DNA from: Cucumis sativus
Taxonomy: Eukaryota; Streptophyta; Magnoliopsida; Cucurbitales; Cucurbitaceae
Assembly: GCF_000004075.3 (NCBI RefSeq)
Contig: NC_026658.2
Location: forward strand, 2,790,001 to 2,854,000
DNA: 64,000 bases
Reading direction: 5' to 3'
This document shows positions 24,600 through 38,291 of this stretch, in pieces. Each line of letters opens with the position of its first letter. Positions within the stretch are counted from its first letter, which is position 1. The translations under genes and the position numbers were made by a program. Under the pieces are notes generated by a model that was not told where the DNA came from, made no database searches, and saw nothing but the letters and a program-made list of their open reading frames with translations.

Positions 24600-26533
24600 A
24601 TGAAGCTCCTTTCAGCTGCAATTTTCCTATATTCCATTGCTATTCTAAGCTCATGGACTGTATTGGGTTCATCTGATTTCAATGTTCTTGATTACGGTGC
24701 AATTGGAAATGGCAAAACCGATGATTCAAAAGTGAGTAATTTAATTTACCCACATTGTGAATTCTATTCATTTTTATCAAAACACTTTCTGTTGTTTTTT
24801 TATGAATATCAATACTCTTATACTGACTTGTTTTCCTTTGTATTTTTCTCTATGACAAGGCATTTCTGAAAGCTTGGAATGATGTGTGTGGAGCAACAGA
24901 AGAGAGTCCAACATTACATGTACCCGATGGAAAAACTTACCTCTTGAACCCTCTCAAATTTCAGGGTCCTTGCAAGTCCAAACAAGTCATTTTTTATGTA
25001 ATAATTCTTTATCTTACTCTACATTTTCAATAAATTTGTTTAATTCATACCATTTGTTACAAAATGGTAACAGAAATTAGTTTTATAGTGATGATATCAC
25101 ATATGTTTTAGTAATAACTGTGTGTGTGTTTTTAAGCTTGGAGGAACTCTAATGGCTCCAACCAAGGATGAATGGATCAGCGATGGTAAAGGCCAATGGA
25201 TCCAATTTTTTGACATAGAAGGTTTGAATCTACAAGGAGGTGGAAGATTTGATGGTCAAGGGTCTTTATGGTGGAAAGATTGTGATCATAAACACTGTAA
25301 ACGACCCACGGTGTGTTTTTTAAATTCATTTTGAAAAACTAGGGTTTGATGGTTTACTATTATTTTATAATGTTGATAATGATATCATTAATAATTAAGT
25401 GTATGATCTTTTTAGGCTTTGTTCTTCCACAATTGCAATGGGCTTCAAATGAAAGGAATGAAGCATATCAACAGTGCCAAGAATCATATATCTATAAACA
25501 TGTGTCATGATGTTATTTTCTCGCACCTTCATATTAGTGCTCCCGAGGATAGTCCTAACACGGATGGAATTGATATTTCTGAATCAACAAATATTTTTAT
25601 CGAAGATTCTTTCATGGCAACAGGTAATATATATTCATATTTTTTATTATTTTTTAAAATTGATAAAGTTGAATCCATACCTAATTAATCATTATTATTT
25701 ATTTATGTAAAAATGTAGGTGACGATTGTATTGCTATTAATAACGGATCTTCTAATATCAATATAAACGGTATCACTTGTGGCCCTGGTCATGGCATAAG
25801 GTAACAATATATTACATTAATTATAGTTATATTTTTCAAAAATTTAATTTTATTAAAGTTTTTTTAATTCATTTTTCAAAATTTCATTTGAAATAAAAAT
25901 ATGAATGTAGCATTGGGAGCTTAGGAAAAGATGGTGAGTATAACGTGGTTGAAAATGTGCATGTAAGCAATTGCCTCCTACGCAGCACTCAAAATGGAAT
26001 TAGAATCAAGACTTGGGAGGTGATTATTCATTGTTGATTTTACTTACATACAATATGTGATATACATGAATAATACTCGATATTTATTTGGATTGTAATT
26101 TCAGGGTGGATACGGATATGCAAAGAACATTACATTTGAGAAAATAACAATGAAGAATGCAAAAAATCCAATCATTATTGATCAGTATTATTCATCTTAC
26201 GCATACTCAAGAAAAATGAAGGTACATATATGTAAATATACATAAGAAAATTATAATATTTTGTTTATATTTATTTATAATATTGCTTTTCAATTTTAGG
26301 GAATGGATATAAAAGTAAGTGATGTGACTTACCGTGAAGTTAATGGAACATCAGCAAATGAAGATGCAATTACTTTTAACTGTTCGCAAGCTCGTTGCTC
26401 AAATATTATATTGGACAATGTGAACATAAAAATGACGAATCCAGGAGAGAAAGCCAAAGCTGTTTGTCAAAACGCTGATGGAAAAGTTTTGTCAGCTGTT
26501 CCACCCGTCTCTTGTCTATCAAAATCTCATTAA
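24600..26533 (+). CDS. GH28 polygalacturonase (exopolygalacturonase-like)
   Basis: Eight exons: 24600-24731, 24860-24997, 25137-25310, 25416-25623, 25719-25800, 25911-26019, 26105-26221 and 26300-26533. They encode 397 residues, normal for the family. The signal peptide is about residues 1-24. Mature GH28 hallmarks are all present: [20 protein letters not shown] near the start, NTDG at 196-199, GDDC at 218-221, GPGHG with His242, and RIK at 276-278. These supply the catalytic Asp residues and substrate-binding His and Arg/Lys. The enzyme hydrolyses alpha-1,4-galacturonan (pectin) in the cell wall. The sequence style fits the clade that includes pollen exopolygalacturonases, but exo versus endo action cannot be proven here. 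Two decayed tandem copies lie upstream. Confidence 0.94.
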
Positions 26534-26942
26534 ATTTTTTAGATGTATTTTGATAAGTGATGGGTTGTAATAGGGAAGATAGAGATTATTTAGTGTTCGT
26601 TCTCCGATCTAACTCTTAAATCTATCAAGCAAGCAATGTTATTTTAAATTTTGAAAGTTCAATTTACTCTATAAATCTATTCTTCTATTTTTATTACGTG
26701 TTCCTTCCCCACTCTCACTTTGACTCCCAAAAGAAAAAACTCAACAAAGAAATAAACAAATTAAAACCCTTATAAAGTAATCACATTAACTTTTGTTAAT
26801 TACTAAAATATTTATTATGACAATTTACTAATTCCATATTAAGCTTTTTTCTCATTGTCTCTAACCCTAAAAAAATAAATTAATTTTTCGATTTAAAATT
26901 AGTTAAATAGTTATCTTCAAAAAAAAAAATGAAAAAAGAAAT

Positions 26943-26944
<2 letters not shown>

Positions 26945-26991
<47 letters not shown>
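26945..26991. repeat. (TA)n microsatellite
   Basis: About 23 TA units without interruption, 410 bp downstream of the polygalacturonase stop codon. Confidence 0.95.
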
Positions 26992-26997
<6 letters not shown>

Positions 26998-27321
26998 CAC
27001 ACACTTATAGGCTCTTTTTTTTCTTCTTTTTCAAACCCATAATCTTCTTTTAAAATATAAGTTTTTAAATATTGTATTTGCATTATTATCCTTTTTTATA
27101 TATCTATATATACTATGCATAAACTTAAATATCTATTTATATGTTTTTAATTCGTTGGCTTTTATTTTCTTTTGAGTGGAACAATTGAAAACTTCCTCTT
27201 GTTTTTTTAAGTTTCTTTTGTTTGTATTTTATTCTGGCTATTTTATCTTATTTTGCTTTTTATTTTTATACCACATTGTTCCACTTATTTTCTTAAAAAT
27301 GTCTTTTTTTTTTCTGTTTAC

Positions 27322-27323
27322 AT

Positions 27324-27354
<31 letters not shown>

Positions 27355-27355
27355 A
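27322..27355. repeat. (AT)n microsatellite with GTAT end
   Basis: About ten AT units followed by GTATGTATATG. Confidence 0.9.
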
Positions 27356-28489
27356 TGTTGAACCAATTTTTTTTTTTCCATTTAAACCAAAAAAGTTTCC
27401 ATTAAAATGTTCCTAATTTGGGGTAGGATTTCCATGTAGAAGAAGAAATATTAGTGAATTAAAAAAACTTTTCCCTTATGTTGACATTTTAGTTAATGCT
27501 TTTACGGTAAATATAGTTTAGAAATAACAATTTTCTTATTTAATATTCCATAAATTTTCATAAATAAAAACAATATTAAATTGAGATTTTTCTTGTTTTG
27601 TTTTTGTCACCATCAATGATCATAAATTTTGCAATTTGTTATTGAGATACTTTTTCTATAACATATTTAAAGATTTATATTTTTAATCTCAATTTTTCAT
27701 TAAATATTCTCAGTTTTTGACATTAATGTCACCTAATCAATTGGGTTGTATTCTTTCATTATTTCTATATTTAAATTCAAATTTTCACTTCATACAATGA
27801 TTAATTGGTATTGGTATCAAAATTTAGAGTGAGTATATAGTAAAAAAATGATTGATATATACATATATATGTATTGACTACTAACACATAATAAAGTTGC
27901 TTCTTCTTTCTTTAATTAGTGTACCCATAGTAACAAACAAACCAAGAGTAAAATGCAACAGCTAGAAACTGTTCTTGGGAATGACAAACAAAAAAGGGGA
28001 AAAAGTTTAATTAGGGATCGCTAAGAATTTTTTTTTTTATTAATTCTAAAAGTTAATACCAATTAATTCTAAAACAGTTTCTATTTTAAATCTAATTATT
28101 ATTCTTAGAATACTTATTATTTTAGCATATTTTTATGGATTTGGTTTCTTATTTGAATGCATGTTTGAGTTGGTAGGTTATGTTAATCTTAAGAAGCAAC
28201 GGACATTTGCGATTTAATATGAGGTCGTGTCGAATTTTGTTTTCAAAATCATGATTCGTCACAACACAACGATGATTGACATTTGTTTTCAACGGATGAA
28301 ATAATTAACGTGAAAAAGTGCATAAAAACTCATAACTATAATATAACATGTACATAAAAAGTAAGTTAAAATTGAAGGGCAAGATGAATGAATTTAAAAA
28401 AAAAACAACTTTATAAAAAGTAGAATAGCGTTAGAAAGACTAGATTGTTTTTAACATCATATATCAAACTCGAGTTATTCCATTCTAAC

Positions 28490-28685
28490 AACTCTTAAGT
28501 AGAAGAGTTGCATTCTTAACCAAACTCAAAAACCAAACAAGTTTTTAGAAACTATTTTTAAAATTTTAAAACTTGACTATTTCTTTAAAATAGGAAAAAA
28601 TATACACGGAATAAATGTTTATAGACACAATTTTTAAAAACTAAAATTCAAAATCAAAATGAGTATCAAATAGGTCTTATAAATT
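28490..28685 (-). mobile_element. MITE-like fragment related to the element at 13785
   Basis: Ends with AAATGAGTATCAAATAGGTC; its complement (GACCTATTTGATACTCATTT) resembles the GCTTCATTTGATAACT end of the B3-intron element. The interior carries AAAAACTAAAATTCAAAATC-type A-rich sequence. The other end is unclear, so the limits are approximate. Confidence 0.35.
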
Positions 28686-29259
28686 GCTAAAATTCAATTT
28701 GTAAATTATTGGTTTCGTTAGTTTTATGTGAACGAAATATAACTATTTTTATCGAGATGAAGGCAAAAGATGGTAAAATTGATGTATTTTTTTGTAGTGA
28801 AACCTACAACCCTTTAGTAAAACAAGGAGCGGAATTTCATATCTACTATCTACTTTTCGAGCCAAATACACTCTGAGATGAGAAATATACATACATACAT
28901 ATATATATATATACACAAATACAATGTTTGATAGATTATGAAATTGTGATATATTTTGTAATATTCTTTTTAATAATTTTGTCAATTTAAACAAATATCC
29001 ATTTCTAATTCTCGTGACAAAGCTCTCTTACTTCTTCCCTTTTTTTCTTTCTTCCCTTTTTCATTTGTTTTTCGTACGGCACATTCACTCAAGTTCTCCC
29101 TCTCTAGTCCCCCCGTCAAAATGAAGCTCGGTATTCAGCTCATCTTCAAAATTATAGAAACTTTCAACCATTCTAATGCATACAGCAAATTTTGATTTCT
29201 CTTTTTCACAATACAATTCAAGTTTCATTCTGCTCTAGATTTTGTGTATGCAATCCTAG

Positions 29260-32200
29260 ATGAACTGGACTAGGAGTTCGCGTTTTTGGTCAAACACTGT
29301 TCGCAAATGCATCGGAGAAGATCGTTGTGCTAGAACCTCGCTTTGGCCAGTGCACAGGATTGCGCCTGGGTATCGTCATTTCGGAAGAAGGATTCAGAGT
29401 GATGATAGTCCGCTCATAGATAGGAGCTTCCTGGCGAAGCTATGGGAAGCAGATAGGAAGCTGGAAGGTAGTAGAGAGAAACGGAAACGACATCGGATTG
29501 GTAATTATGATCGAAATGGAACACAGAATCGGATTGGTCAGTATGATCGCACGCCGTTTGGGAAACCCACATTGGATGCTACTTTTGTAGAAGGGAAACC
29601 GTGGAAGCAACCACCTCCAAGTCAATCTGTCTCTGGTTTTCTAGAGCCACATTCTCCCGAAGAGGTTAGCTTAGATTTTAAGTTATATGCTTGTGCTTTG
29701 AGTCTTTGCTTTGTTATTTTCCGTTCATAACAATGAAACAGCAATATCTGTTCTCGTTCCTCATTAGTTTTAATTTCATCACTAATTTTTCATTGGCATT
29801 CCTGTTTGGCTCATTTCATTATATGAATGATGTAGTTTGTTTGTTTTGTTGTATCTTCTGATGTCCTGTACTGTAATTACTCTAGGTTTAGTTGTCTTGC
29901 TAAACAGCTTTGTTTCGGTGTAATCTCGTTTTCAGTTGAAGGCTGTTCTATTTCTCGCTCTGAAAATGAGTGAAGAGCTAGACATTTGAGTTTTAGTCAA
30001 GTAAATCATAATTCATTGCTCTGCTGTATACTCTCTTGAACTTCACTTCTTTGTGCTAAGACTAAGAACAATACTTCTTTCCGCATTGAGATTCCAGTTG
30101 AGGGAGTGGATTAGTTGAGATTTAGTATTAATATTGTCCACCATGGCTTATGGTAAAAAACAATATTACACCTTGAATCAAGATGACGTCAAATTTCTGA
30201 TGAGCAGAGTACAGTTAGTATTGGGGTTCCAAGCATGACAATCGCTTATGCTTACCTCATGACCCATAATCGCTTGTGTTCTTATCTTCGTGTGAATTTT
30301 ATAGTAAAATGCTTGCTTCTTCTGCCATATTCCCACTGAATTACACTGACGTGAGTGTTTCCTTCATATCTCCATACTTTAGGTCCGAGTTGCACCTCTT
30401 CTTGCTAGATCTAATTTACTCATTACCAGGGATATAGAGTGGGCAAATCTGGTTTTTGGGTTTGAGCAGGTAACTCTTTTCCATCACTTGTTTTCTCCTG
30501 GTTAGTTATTCATGTGCAGATTTCTATGTCACGGTGTTTACAGTGTCCACCTATTTAGTATACCTTGAAAATTATGAAGGATTAGAATGACACAATTAAG
30601 GCCCTTATCAACCAAACTCCTAGCATCATCTTAAGAATGCAAAGAGTGCTTATGTAATTTGATAGATCCTTTTATTGAATTGTGTTTCTAGCCTTTTAAC
30701 TTACCTTTTTTTTAGGAAAAACCATGTCGATGATCTAACACACTTTTTTCATTTAATGGTATATTGGCAACCCCTCCCCCTTCGTCTTTTGCTGCTAGGT
30801 TCTAATTGGTTTATTTATACATTCTATCTACACGTTTTGAGCAATTGTGGTGGAATGTTATGGATCAAATTATGTTTATGGAAGTGTTAAGAACTTGACT
30901 GCTTCTTGTGATGTTTGAAGAAAGAAACCTTCAATAAGTAGTCACTAACACTTTAATAGCGTTACAAATCTTTTGCTTGTTTATCATCAAATTCTTGCTC
31001 GTATTCCTGTTTCTTTCATTTTAAATCCTAGGTTATGCTATATCACCACTTTAATTTGAGAAATGCAGGAAAATCGTTATGCTATAGTTGACGTCTGCTA
31101 TCCCCAGTCAGTAAGTATCCATTTTCGTCTTTTAGTCACTCTTATTGTTTTCCTTTTCCCTACTTTTATGTTTACCATATTCTTCTTTGACTTTACATAC
31201 TGCAATTTTGTGTAATAGCCAGTTGGGTTAATTCGGGAGCAAAGTAGCATCATTGCTAGACAGGTATAATATAACTTAAAACCTTTTACATTACAATGAC
31301 CAACTTAACTACAGTAACTATGACAATTCTGATGTGAAAATATTAGACTAAAACTTCAAATCCTGGTTGATTCATTTTCTTGCAGTTGCTTCGTCTAAGG
31401 CGCCCTTTTGTGGCATATATTACGGATGCAATGGGTAATGAACTTTTCAGGGTAAGCATTTTAATGTTTTCCTTTTCCTTTTCAAGCAACAATCAAATAT
31501 GACTTTCAGATTAATGTATACTCTTAGGTTCGGCGGCCCTTTTGGTGGATAACCAGTTCTATATATGCTGAAGTTGATGGTAAGGTATGATGGTTCAGTT
31601 ATTTTTTTAGTGCATTCACAAAGAAACTCTTTTACCTTGTGGCACTCTGGACATGTTTTCACATTAGAAAAACAACTCTAGGAAATTGGTGTGGTCCATA
31701 GACGGTGGCATCTTTGGAGGAGGGTGTATGATCTGTACCTTGGGTAAGTTTAGCACAAACTATCTATATTGATTCATATTATTGCATCAAACTGATGCTG
31801 ATTGAAACCTTGTTTAGGCATGCACGTGTTTGTTGAGTAATTATTCGAGGAAGTTGGCACAATGTAGTTATAGTTTGACTCTACATCCAAAGGTTTAGAA
31901 GGGGGGCCACCACGGTTTGGCAGTCACATTGCATAATTGTTTGTGTTTGAGGGTTAAATTTCTATTGTTCCTGTTATGGTGTTCTAGGGTCATAATACAT
32001 CCTTTTGCTCATCTATCTATTGGAGACAGTAAGAGGCTGTTTGGGTATATATTCTAAAAATTGTTATGATATAACCTTTTAAAACTGTTTTGGATTGTTA
32101 ATAAGTTTTAGAAAAAGTTTGTGAAGATTTATTTGTTATTGTTGTTTCATTGATTTTTTCCCTGTGGTAATTTTAAATACAACAAATTCGAATCAAATTA

Positions 32201-34391
32201 TACTGAAAAATAACTATGCCAGTTCAACAAAACACAAGAATAATTTACTTTTGAGTAGGTTTTATAATTGAAATAATATACATGATATCAGTGTGTCATC
32301 CTTGATGCACTATTTGCTTTTCTCTATCATGTTTATGGTTATCTTATTTGCATTTAACTATACGAAGTCATGATGGAATCAACTGCCAATTTTGTATGAA
32401 ACAGTTTTAGTTGTGACTTGTCAAACTTAAATTGTAACTTTCAGGAACAAGCAGTTCGCAGTTGTTGAAAATCCTGGATTTTGGAGTTGGACCTTTACAT
32501 TAAAGGACATTGATGGAAAAGTGCTTGCTGAGGTGGATCGTGACTGGAGAGGTTTTGGCTTTGAGGTAATTTCTTTTCCCTTCATGCAATAGCTTTAGGA
32601 TAAAAACCAGTATTTCATACCAACGAGCATTTTCTGTTTAGTGAAATGTAAATTGTGGAAATGAAGAGATTTTCATAAACTTCTTCCCTCAGCTTCTCAG
32701 TAGCAGTGCTTCCAAATCTGCCATGACCCTGAGCCTTTTGCCATTCTCTCTTATTTTAATAGGATATTCTTCAAGGAACCTCTACTCTAGCACCTACACA
32801 AGCCGTACAAAAGAAAAAAAGGGGGATTGGAGTCTAAAGGATAATTACATGGAAAAAAAATTCTAGTTAAAGATTCCCCAAGAGACACATTGATTCTGGC
32901 AATGGACCATATCTCACACGAGCTGTCAAACTCATATGAAATTCTTCTATTTATTTTTAACCAGATTGTTATCATGAAAAAAGGTATGAAAGAGTACCCT
33001 TCCATCATGTAGGACTCTCTGCTTCGTCCAATCTCTCACCAAAGGTCTTCAAAAATGCCTAAATCAAATTAACAAAAGGACAACTCCAAGGAATATGATC
33101 CAAGTCCGTTGCCACCCCCTAACAAAAGTTGTTCCACTACAGCCTAACACGATAGTTGATAGGGAAGAAGTAAGAATTCAATTCATTAGGACTCAATTAG
33201 ATCGAGAATATAAATCAAGACTTGAGTGCCTCATGGATCTCCAAAATCAAGAATTTTTTCCCCTCAATACAATTAAATATTTAGCCTTTGATTGTTTCTG
33301 GATTTCATATCGAAGTTTTTTGAAATACAGTCAAATACTTGTGGGTCTGCCAGATTGCTTGTCTATATAACTGTCCAACTTGCCGGGATATTGATTTTTT
33401 GTGGAATCTGGTTATCAAGTCGTTACCTTTTTTCATATATGATTAATTTTTTGTCGTTGCCTTAATTTTATGTCATGGGCGCCAAAACTCACGCCGACGT
33501 GATTTGCATCTTCAGTTCTTCTTGTCTACATGTTATCATTTCTTGTAAACTTTTTTACTCAATTATCTCTTTATAGTCGATGAAATTAGTTCCACAGGGT
33601 ATATATTTATTGGTTTTTGTTGTCTAAACTATGATGCAGATCTTTACTGATGCCGGTCAGTATGTCATTCGTTTTGGTGCTTCTGACCCGGTCTCAAGGA
33701 CTGGTGCTGCTAGAGAAGTAATATTATTTGATTGATGTTAACATGATTTTAGTTTTCATATAAATTACTTTTTCAATATTGTGTGCTGTTCATGGTGATA
33801 GGTTCAAGAGCTGGAAGTCGCCCGGCACCTTACTCTTTCAGAAAGAGCCGTAGCTGTTGCTCTTGCTATTTCACTTGATAATGACTATTTCTCAAGACAT
33901 GGTGGCTGGTAAGTGGTAAACACTTCTTCATAAAGCCTGCACTCAAAGATCATAAGTTGCATCATATGTCTCGCTAGATTTCTACTCCATAAAATTGTAA
34001 CATCATCGTGTCTTGTTTTGTTTGCCCCAGTGAAAGTCCGTAACATATAATTATCTCAAATCTTTCATTTTCTTTCTGCATTATTGAGTTCTAAGATTGA
34101 CAATGGTGATTAGTTTGTTCATTTTTTATTTTCAATGTCTTGTGGGGTGGCATAAGAAATTATTATAGGAGATTACCACATTGTGGGCAGTAGTTTTCCA
34201 GAAAAACGACAACGTATTTCAAATTTGTATCTTATAACTAATAAAGGGCTTTCAAATTCCAACTATATATTTAAGGTTGAGGATGGAGTCATCATAGTTT
34301 TAACTCAATAATTTTCCATCAAAGCAAACACTAATCATTGATTTACATATTCTTCATCAGGGGACTTCCTTTCGTTGCCGTTGGTGAGTAG
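29260..34391 (+). CDS. Phospholipid scramblase family protein (At2g04940/AIM25-like)
   Basis: Eleven exons: 29260-29664, 30383-30469, 31069-31110, 31219-31263, 31386-31451, 31528-31584, 31682-31743, 32445-32565, 33640-33717, 33802-33908 and 34361-34391. They give 366 residues with all phases compatible. The first 40 residues are rich in Arg and Ser (RSSRFWSNTVRKCIGEDRCA), like a mitochondrial presequence, followed by a basic polar linker. The scramblase domain runs from about residue 136 to the end, with LLARSNLLITRDIEWANLVF, LLRLRRPFVAYITDAMGNEL, VRRPFWWITSSIYAEV, WSWTFTLKDIDGKVLAEVDR and a final hydrophobic ALAISLDNDYFSRHGGW. Plant and fungal members (yeast AIM25) are mitochondrial; lipid scrambling by them is not firmly shown. 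The start is the first ATG in frame and keeps the presequence. Confidence 0.9.
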
Positions 34392-36315
34392 ATTTGGTTT
34401 GCTGGACAGACTTCTCGATATCTGGGGTTTCTTAGGTGTTACTGTACACCACATCTTATTATCTTGTGCTTTTCATATTGATAGAGGATTATTTTCCTCC
34501 GAAGTTCCACTTATGTAGGGCATGATATTTAAACCTTGACCTCTTGGTCGAAGATACTCTTAAGCTCAATTGACCTATGCCCATCTTGTCATGTTTTTTA
34601 TACAAATTCTATCAATACTAATGAAATCCAAATTGTAGTAAGAATGTGGAAAAACAAAAACTATTCACACAAAAAAAAAAAAGATAAAATTTTAGACCCG
34701 GGTGTTCTTTTTATCATAACGACGATTCAACTGCTATGAGATGATGGTTTTGGTTGTACTTAAAAATGGAGGTTTAGGATTGTTTCTGTTGCATCATTGA
34801 ATGATAAAGTGAAGTAATTTTAATTTCTTTTTTGAAAATTCAATCGTTGTTGATTATAAATCAAAATTTTAGTAACTATTAGTGTTGATTTTTGTTATTC
34901 TTATGAAGGAATGTTTGAATTCAGTTAGGGTGTGTTTGGTTGAGATTTTATAGTGTTTAATTTTGTCAAAAATGGTAGTGTTTGGTAAATTAAAATAATG
35001 TATTTTTTAAAAATTCATTTATAAAGTAATCTATTTTAGAGAAATATTTATTTTTTATCTATAAACAATTATAAAAAAGTCTAATCAAACAAGAGGTGTT
35101 TAAAATTACGAAGAATGAAGAAATGAATAAATAGCTGAGGACATGAGATTGATAGGAGAAATCTTGTGATAAGTACAAATCATTGATATGTCATATTTTT
35201 TTTTATCTTTTTTTGTATGTATATACTTAAATTTGTTCACATAAGTACATATATATAATTGAAAAAAATAATAGACCTAAGGTTGAATTAGTGCTTTGAA
35301 ATCTCGAGCATCAAAAACATTTTTTACACCTTTCATTCAACCATCCAAATGTAGAGTAAGTAATCTCTGAAAATAAATGTCTCATCTTATTTCTATCGTA
35401 TGAAAGTGTTATAAGTTATGACATAACTCAAAAGTAAGGGTGTCCAAGTGAATAATTTCTTAAAAAAAGTACTAATTTTAACCTAAAATCAAACATTAAT
35501 GGCAATTTAACATTTTCCCACTAACTCAACTCACTGATTTATTAAACTTTTCAAGGCTCTTCCATTATAGGGGAAAACAAATTTAATTATTTATGGATGA
35601 TTTATCGAAAGAAAGTTAAAAAGAAGTTGAAATATTTGATAACTCTTTAAAATAGATTTTCTTGCGATACTTTGAAATTTTATTTTAAATAATTCTCATT
35701 AAAAGATTTAAATAAAATGACATTTAAAAAAACTACCTTTTTAAAGAGTTAATTTAAATAGACTTTAAATTATTAAAAAAAATTGTTTACTTTAAAATTG
35801 GCTAAATTTTAATTATAATCTCAAACTCTTAACGTTTTTATTTTATTTTAATTTGAAATTTAATTCAAAACAAGAAGGTGAGTTTATATTTACAAAAGTT
35901 TATATGTGCTTATACCAATAAAATTAGATATGTACGTGAAAAATAAATACGATTGATTCATAACTATTTTCATCTTTTTCCTTTCAATCTCACATCCTCC
36001 ATTTTCTATTTTTTTGTTTATGATTTGCTTTTGTTAATTATAATCCTCAAATTTATTTCTTCACTATCTGAAATGACATAAAGATATTTAATTTTTAAAA
36101 ACTAAATAACTATCGCTAATTATTTTTTAAATATTGAAAATTCCTTTTAATTTGTAAATAGAAAAATTGAAAGATAAGTGTGATAAATTTTTGTAAATAA
36201 TTTCTTTTATTTATTAGATTCCAAACGAAGAGCGGATTCTTGGTTAGACCCTAACAAAACCTCGGGGCCGTATAACGCTCTCAAGGCTCAGGAGGAGAAG
36301 TGATTTTCGAGAGAA
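34392..36315. other. Intergenic region between the scramblase and the second PPR gene
   Basis: Contains the scramblase 3' UTR, a decayed tRNA-like repeat head and AT-rich sequence with no open frame of interest. The GC rises from about 36220, where the PPR leader begins. Confidence 0.5.
34521..34585 (-). repeat. tRNA-like SINE head, decayed
   Basis: On the minus strand GGCATAGGTCAATTGAGCTT is followed after a short gap by ACCAAGAGGTCAAGGTTTAA, the order of pol III A and B boxes in tRNA-derived SINEs. No tail or target duplication was found. Confidence 0.35.
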
Positions 36316-38291
36316 ATGAATCGTCGGAGTTTAATCTCAAGGGCGCCGGCAGGTTTCCGGCAGCTCTGTACTTCATTGAACGAGTTGATGCGCAGTCCTG
36401 CGAATAATCAACGGGGGCTCTACCCGAGGTTGTCGGCCCTGGGTGCTACTGGCGGTAGCGTGGCGAAGACAATAAACCAGTTCATCATGGAGGGAAATAT
36501 CGTCAAAAAATATGAACTCGAAAAATGCATAAAGGAGCTCCGGAAGTATCGTAGATATCACCATTGTCTTCAGGTTTGTTCTTTCTCTAGAAGTTATGTT
36601 AATGAAGTTGCCACTGATGAGATGCTATCAGATTTAATTGCACGAGGTTTGTTCGCTGAAATTGGTGTGAGAAACATAAATGCATAAAATTACTGCTTCT
36701 TTCCATGTTTCTTCATTTTCTGTTGCCTTCTGTCAATTGTTGGTTGAATTTTTCCTTGCTATTTTGTTGAGATTTTTATTGGGATGACCCATCTTCAGCC
36801 CCTTAAGTGATCAATGAACTACCTTCTCCAATGAAAACAAACCTTTTGCTTTCACTTCCGTGGTTTATGATAGCGCCTAAATTGATGGCCTTGCCTGTGG
36901 CAATTTTCATTTTTCTCTCCTCCACCGAAAATGGTGAAAGAACAGCAAAAGCAAAGTGTGAGAGAAATGAAGATCGCTATAGACGTGACCAGTGCGTTAG
37001 AGCTACAATAGACTTGGTCATCCCTAACTCAATACCTTTGCTTCGGTTGCAGATAATGGAATGGATGGAGACAAGAAAAATTAACTATTCATTCACTGAC
37101 TATGCCCTGCGTTTAGATCTTATATCAAAAGTTAATGGAGTAACTGCTGCGGAGAAATATTTCTATGATCTTCCACCATCTGCGAAGAATCGATGTACTT
37201 ATGGAGCCCTTTTGAACTGCTATTGCAAGGAAATGATGGAGGAAAAGGCTTTGACTCTTTTTAAGAAGATGGATGAGTTGAAGATTTCTACTAGTTTGTC
37301 CTTTAACAATCTTATGACCATGTACATGAGAATGGATCACCCCGAGAAAGTACCTCCTCTAATAGGTGAGATGAAGCAGAGAGGCTTTTATCTTACTACG
37401 TTCACATACAATGTGTGGATGAACAGTTGTGCTTCCTTGAATGACATTGGAAAAGTTGAAGAAATTCTTGAGGAGATGAAAATGGAAGACAGAAACAAAT
37501 TTGATTGGACGACATATTCGAATTTGGCTTCTTTCTATGTCAAGGCAGGGCAGTTTGAGAAAGCTGAATTAGCTCTTAAAAAGTTAGAGGAAGAGATGAA
37601 ATCCGATAAGAACGATCGTCTTGTATACCATTGCTTGATAAGCCTCTATGCGTCGACTTCCAATCTGAGTGAGGTGAATAGGATATGGAATGCACTGAAA
37701 TCAGTTTATTCAACGATGACTAATATAAGCTATCTCGTCATGCTTCAGGCCCTAAGAAAACTAAAGGATATTGAGGGTCTTAAAAGAACTTATAAAGAAT
37801 GGGAATCAAATTGTCGCAACTTCGATTTGCGGATAGTTAATGATATCATCGGGGCTTACCTACAACAGGACATGTACGAAGATGCTGCAATGATCTTTGA
37901 GGATGCCACTAAGAGAAGTAAAGGACCTTTCTCTAGGGCCCGAGAAATGTTCATGGTTTACTTCTTGAAGTTGAAGCAAGTGGATTCAGCATTCAGTCAT
38001 TTGGAATCAGCTTTATCTGAAAGCAAGGAGAAGGAATGGCATCCATCACTAGCAACGACAACTGCTTTTCTAAATTACTTTGAGGAAGAGAAAGATGTTG
38101 AGGGTGCTGAAGATTTTGCTAGGATTTTAAAGAGACTTAAGTGTCTAGACGCAAGTGGATACCATCTGTTGCTCAAGACTTATGTAGCGGCAGGAAAATT
38201 GGCCCCCGATATGCGAAAGAGATTGAAAGAAGACGACATTGAGATAAGTAGTGAGCTTGAGGAGTTGCTCGGAACGGTTTGCCCCCAATAA
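36316..38291 (+). CDS. PPR protein, mitochondrial type (At1g02150/At1g02370-like)
   Basis: Two exons, 36316-36573 and 37053-38291, encode 498 residues. The N-terminus ([17 protein letters not shown]) is rich in Arg and Ser without acidic residues, consistent with a mitochondrial presequence. After [19 protein letters not shown] the intron is removed and the protein continues [20 protein letters not shown], which identifies the subgroup of short P-class PPR proteins with a conserved N-terminal region. PPR motifs follow, for example [20 protein letters not shown] and [20 protein letters not shown]. The C-terminus ends [13 protein letters not shown]. Such proteins bind organellar RNA; the target is unknown. 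The open frame of exon 2 extends upstream to 36807, but that part lies in the intron and breaks the family match. Confidence 0.92.

Larger units (their letters stand above)
26534..29259. other. Intergenic region between the polygalacturonase and scramblase genes
   Basis: AT-rich with two microsatellites and, near 28490-28685, a decayed MITE-like piece. The sequence from about 29040 is CT-rich and probably includes promoter and leader of the scramblase gene. No additional gene recognised. Confidence 0.5.

Noticed and set aside
32787-33370. Two opposed short frames in scramblase intron 8
   Set aside because: Neither shows a domain, and scramblase exons 8 and 9 flank them in phase. They may be old repeat sequence, but I could not assign a family.
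36807-38291. A single 494-codon frame for the second PPR gene
   Set aside because: The segment 36807-37052 is intron. The acceptor at 37051-37052 joins exon 1 to IMEWMETRK in phase and matches the family, while the upstream part does not.
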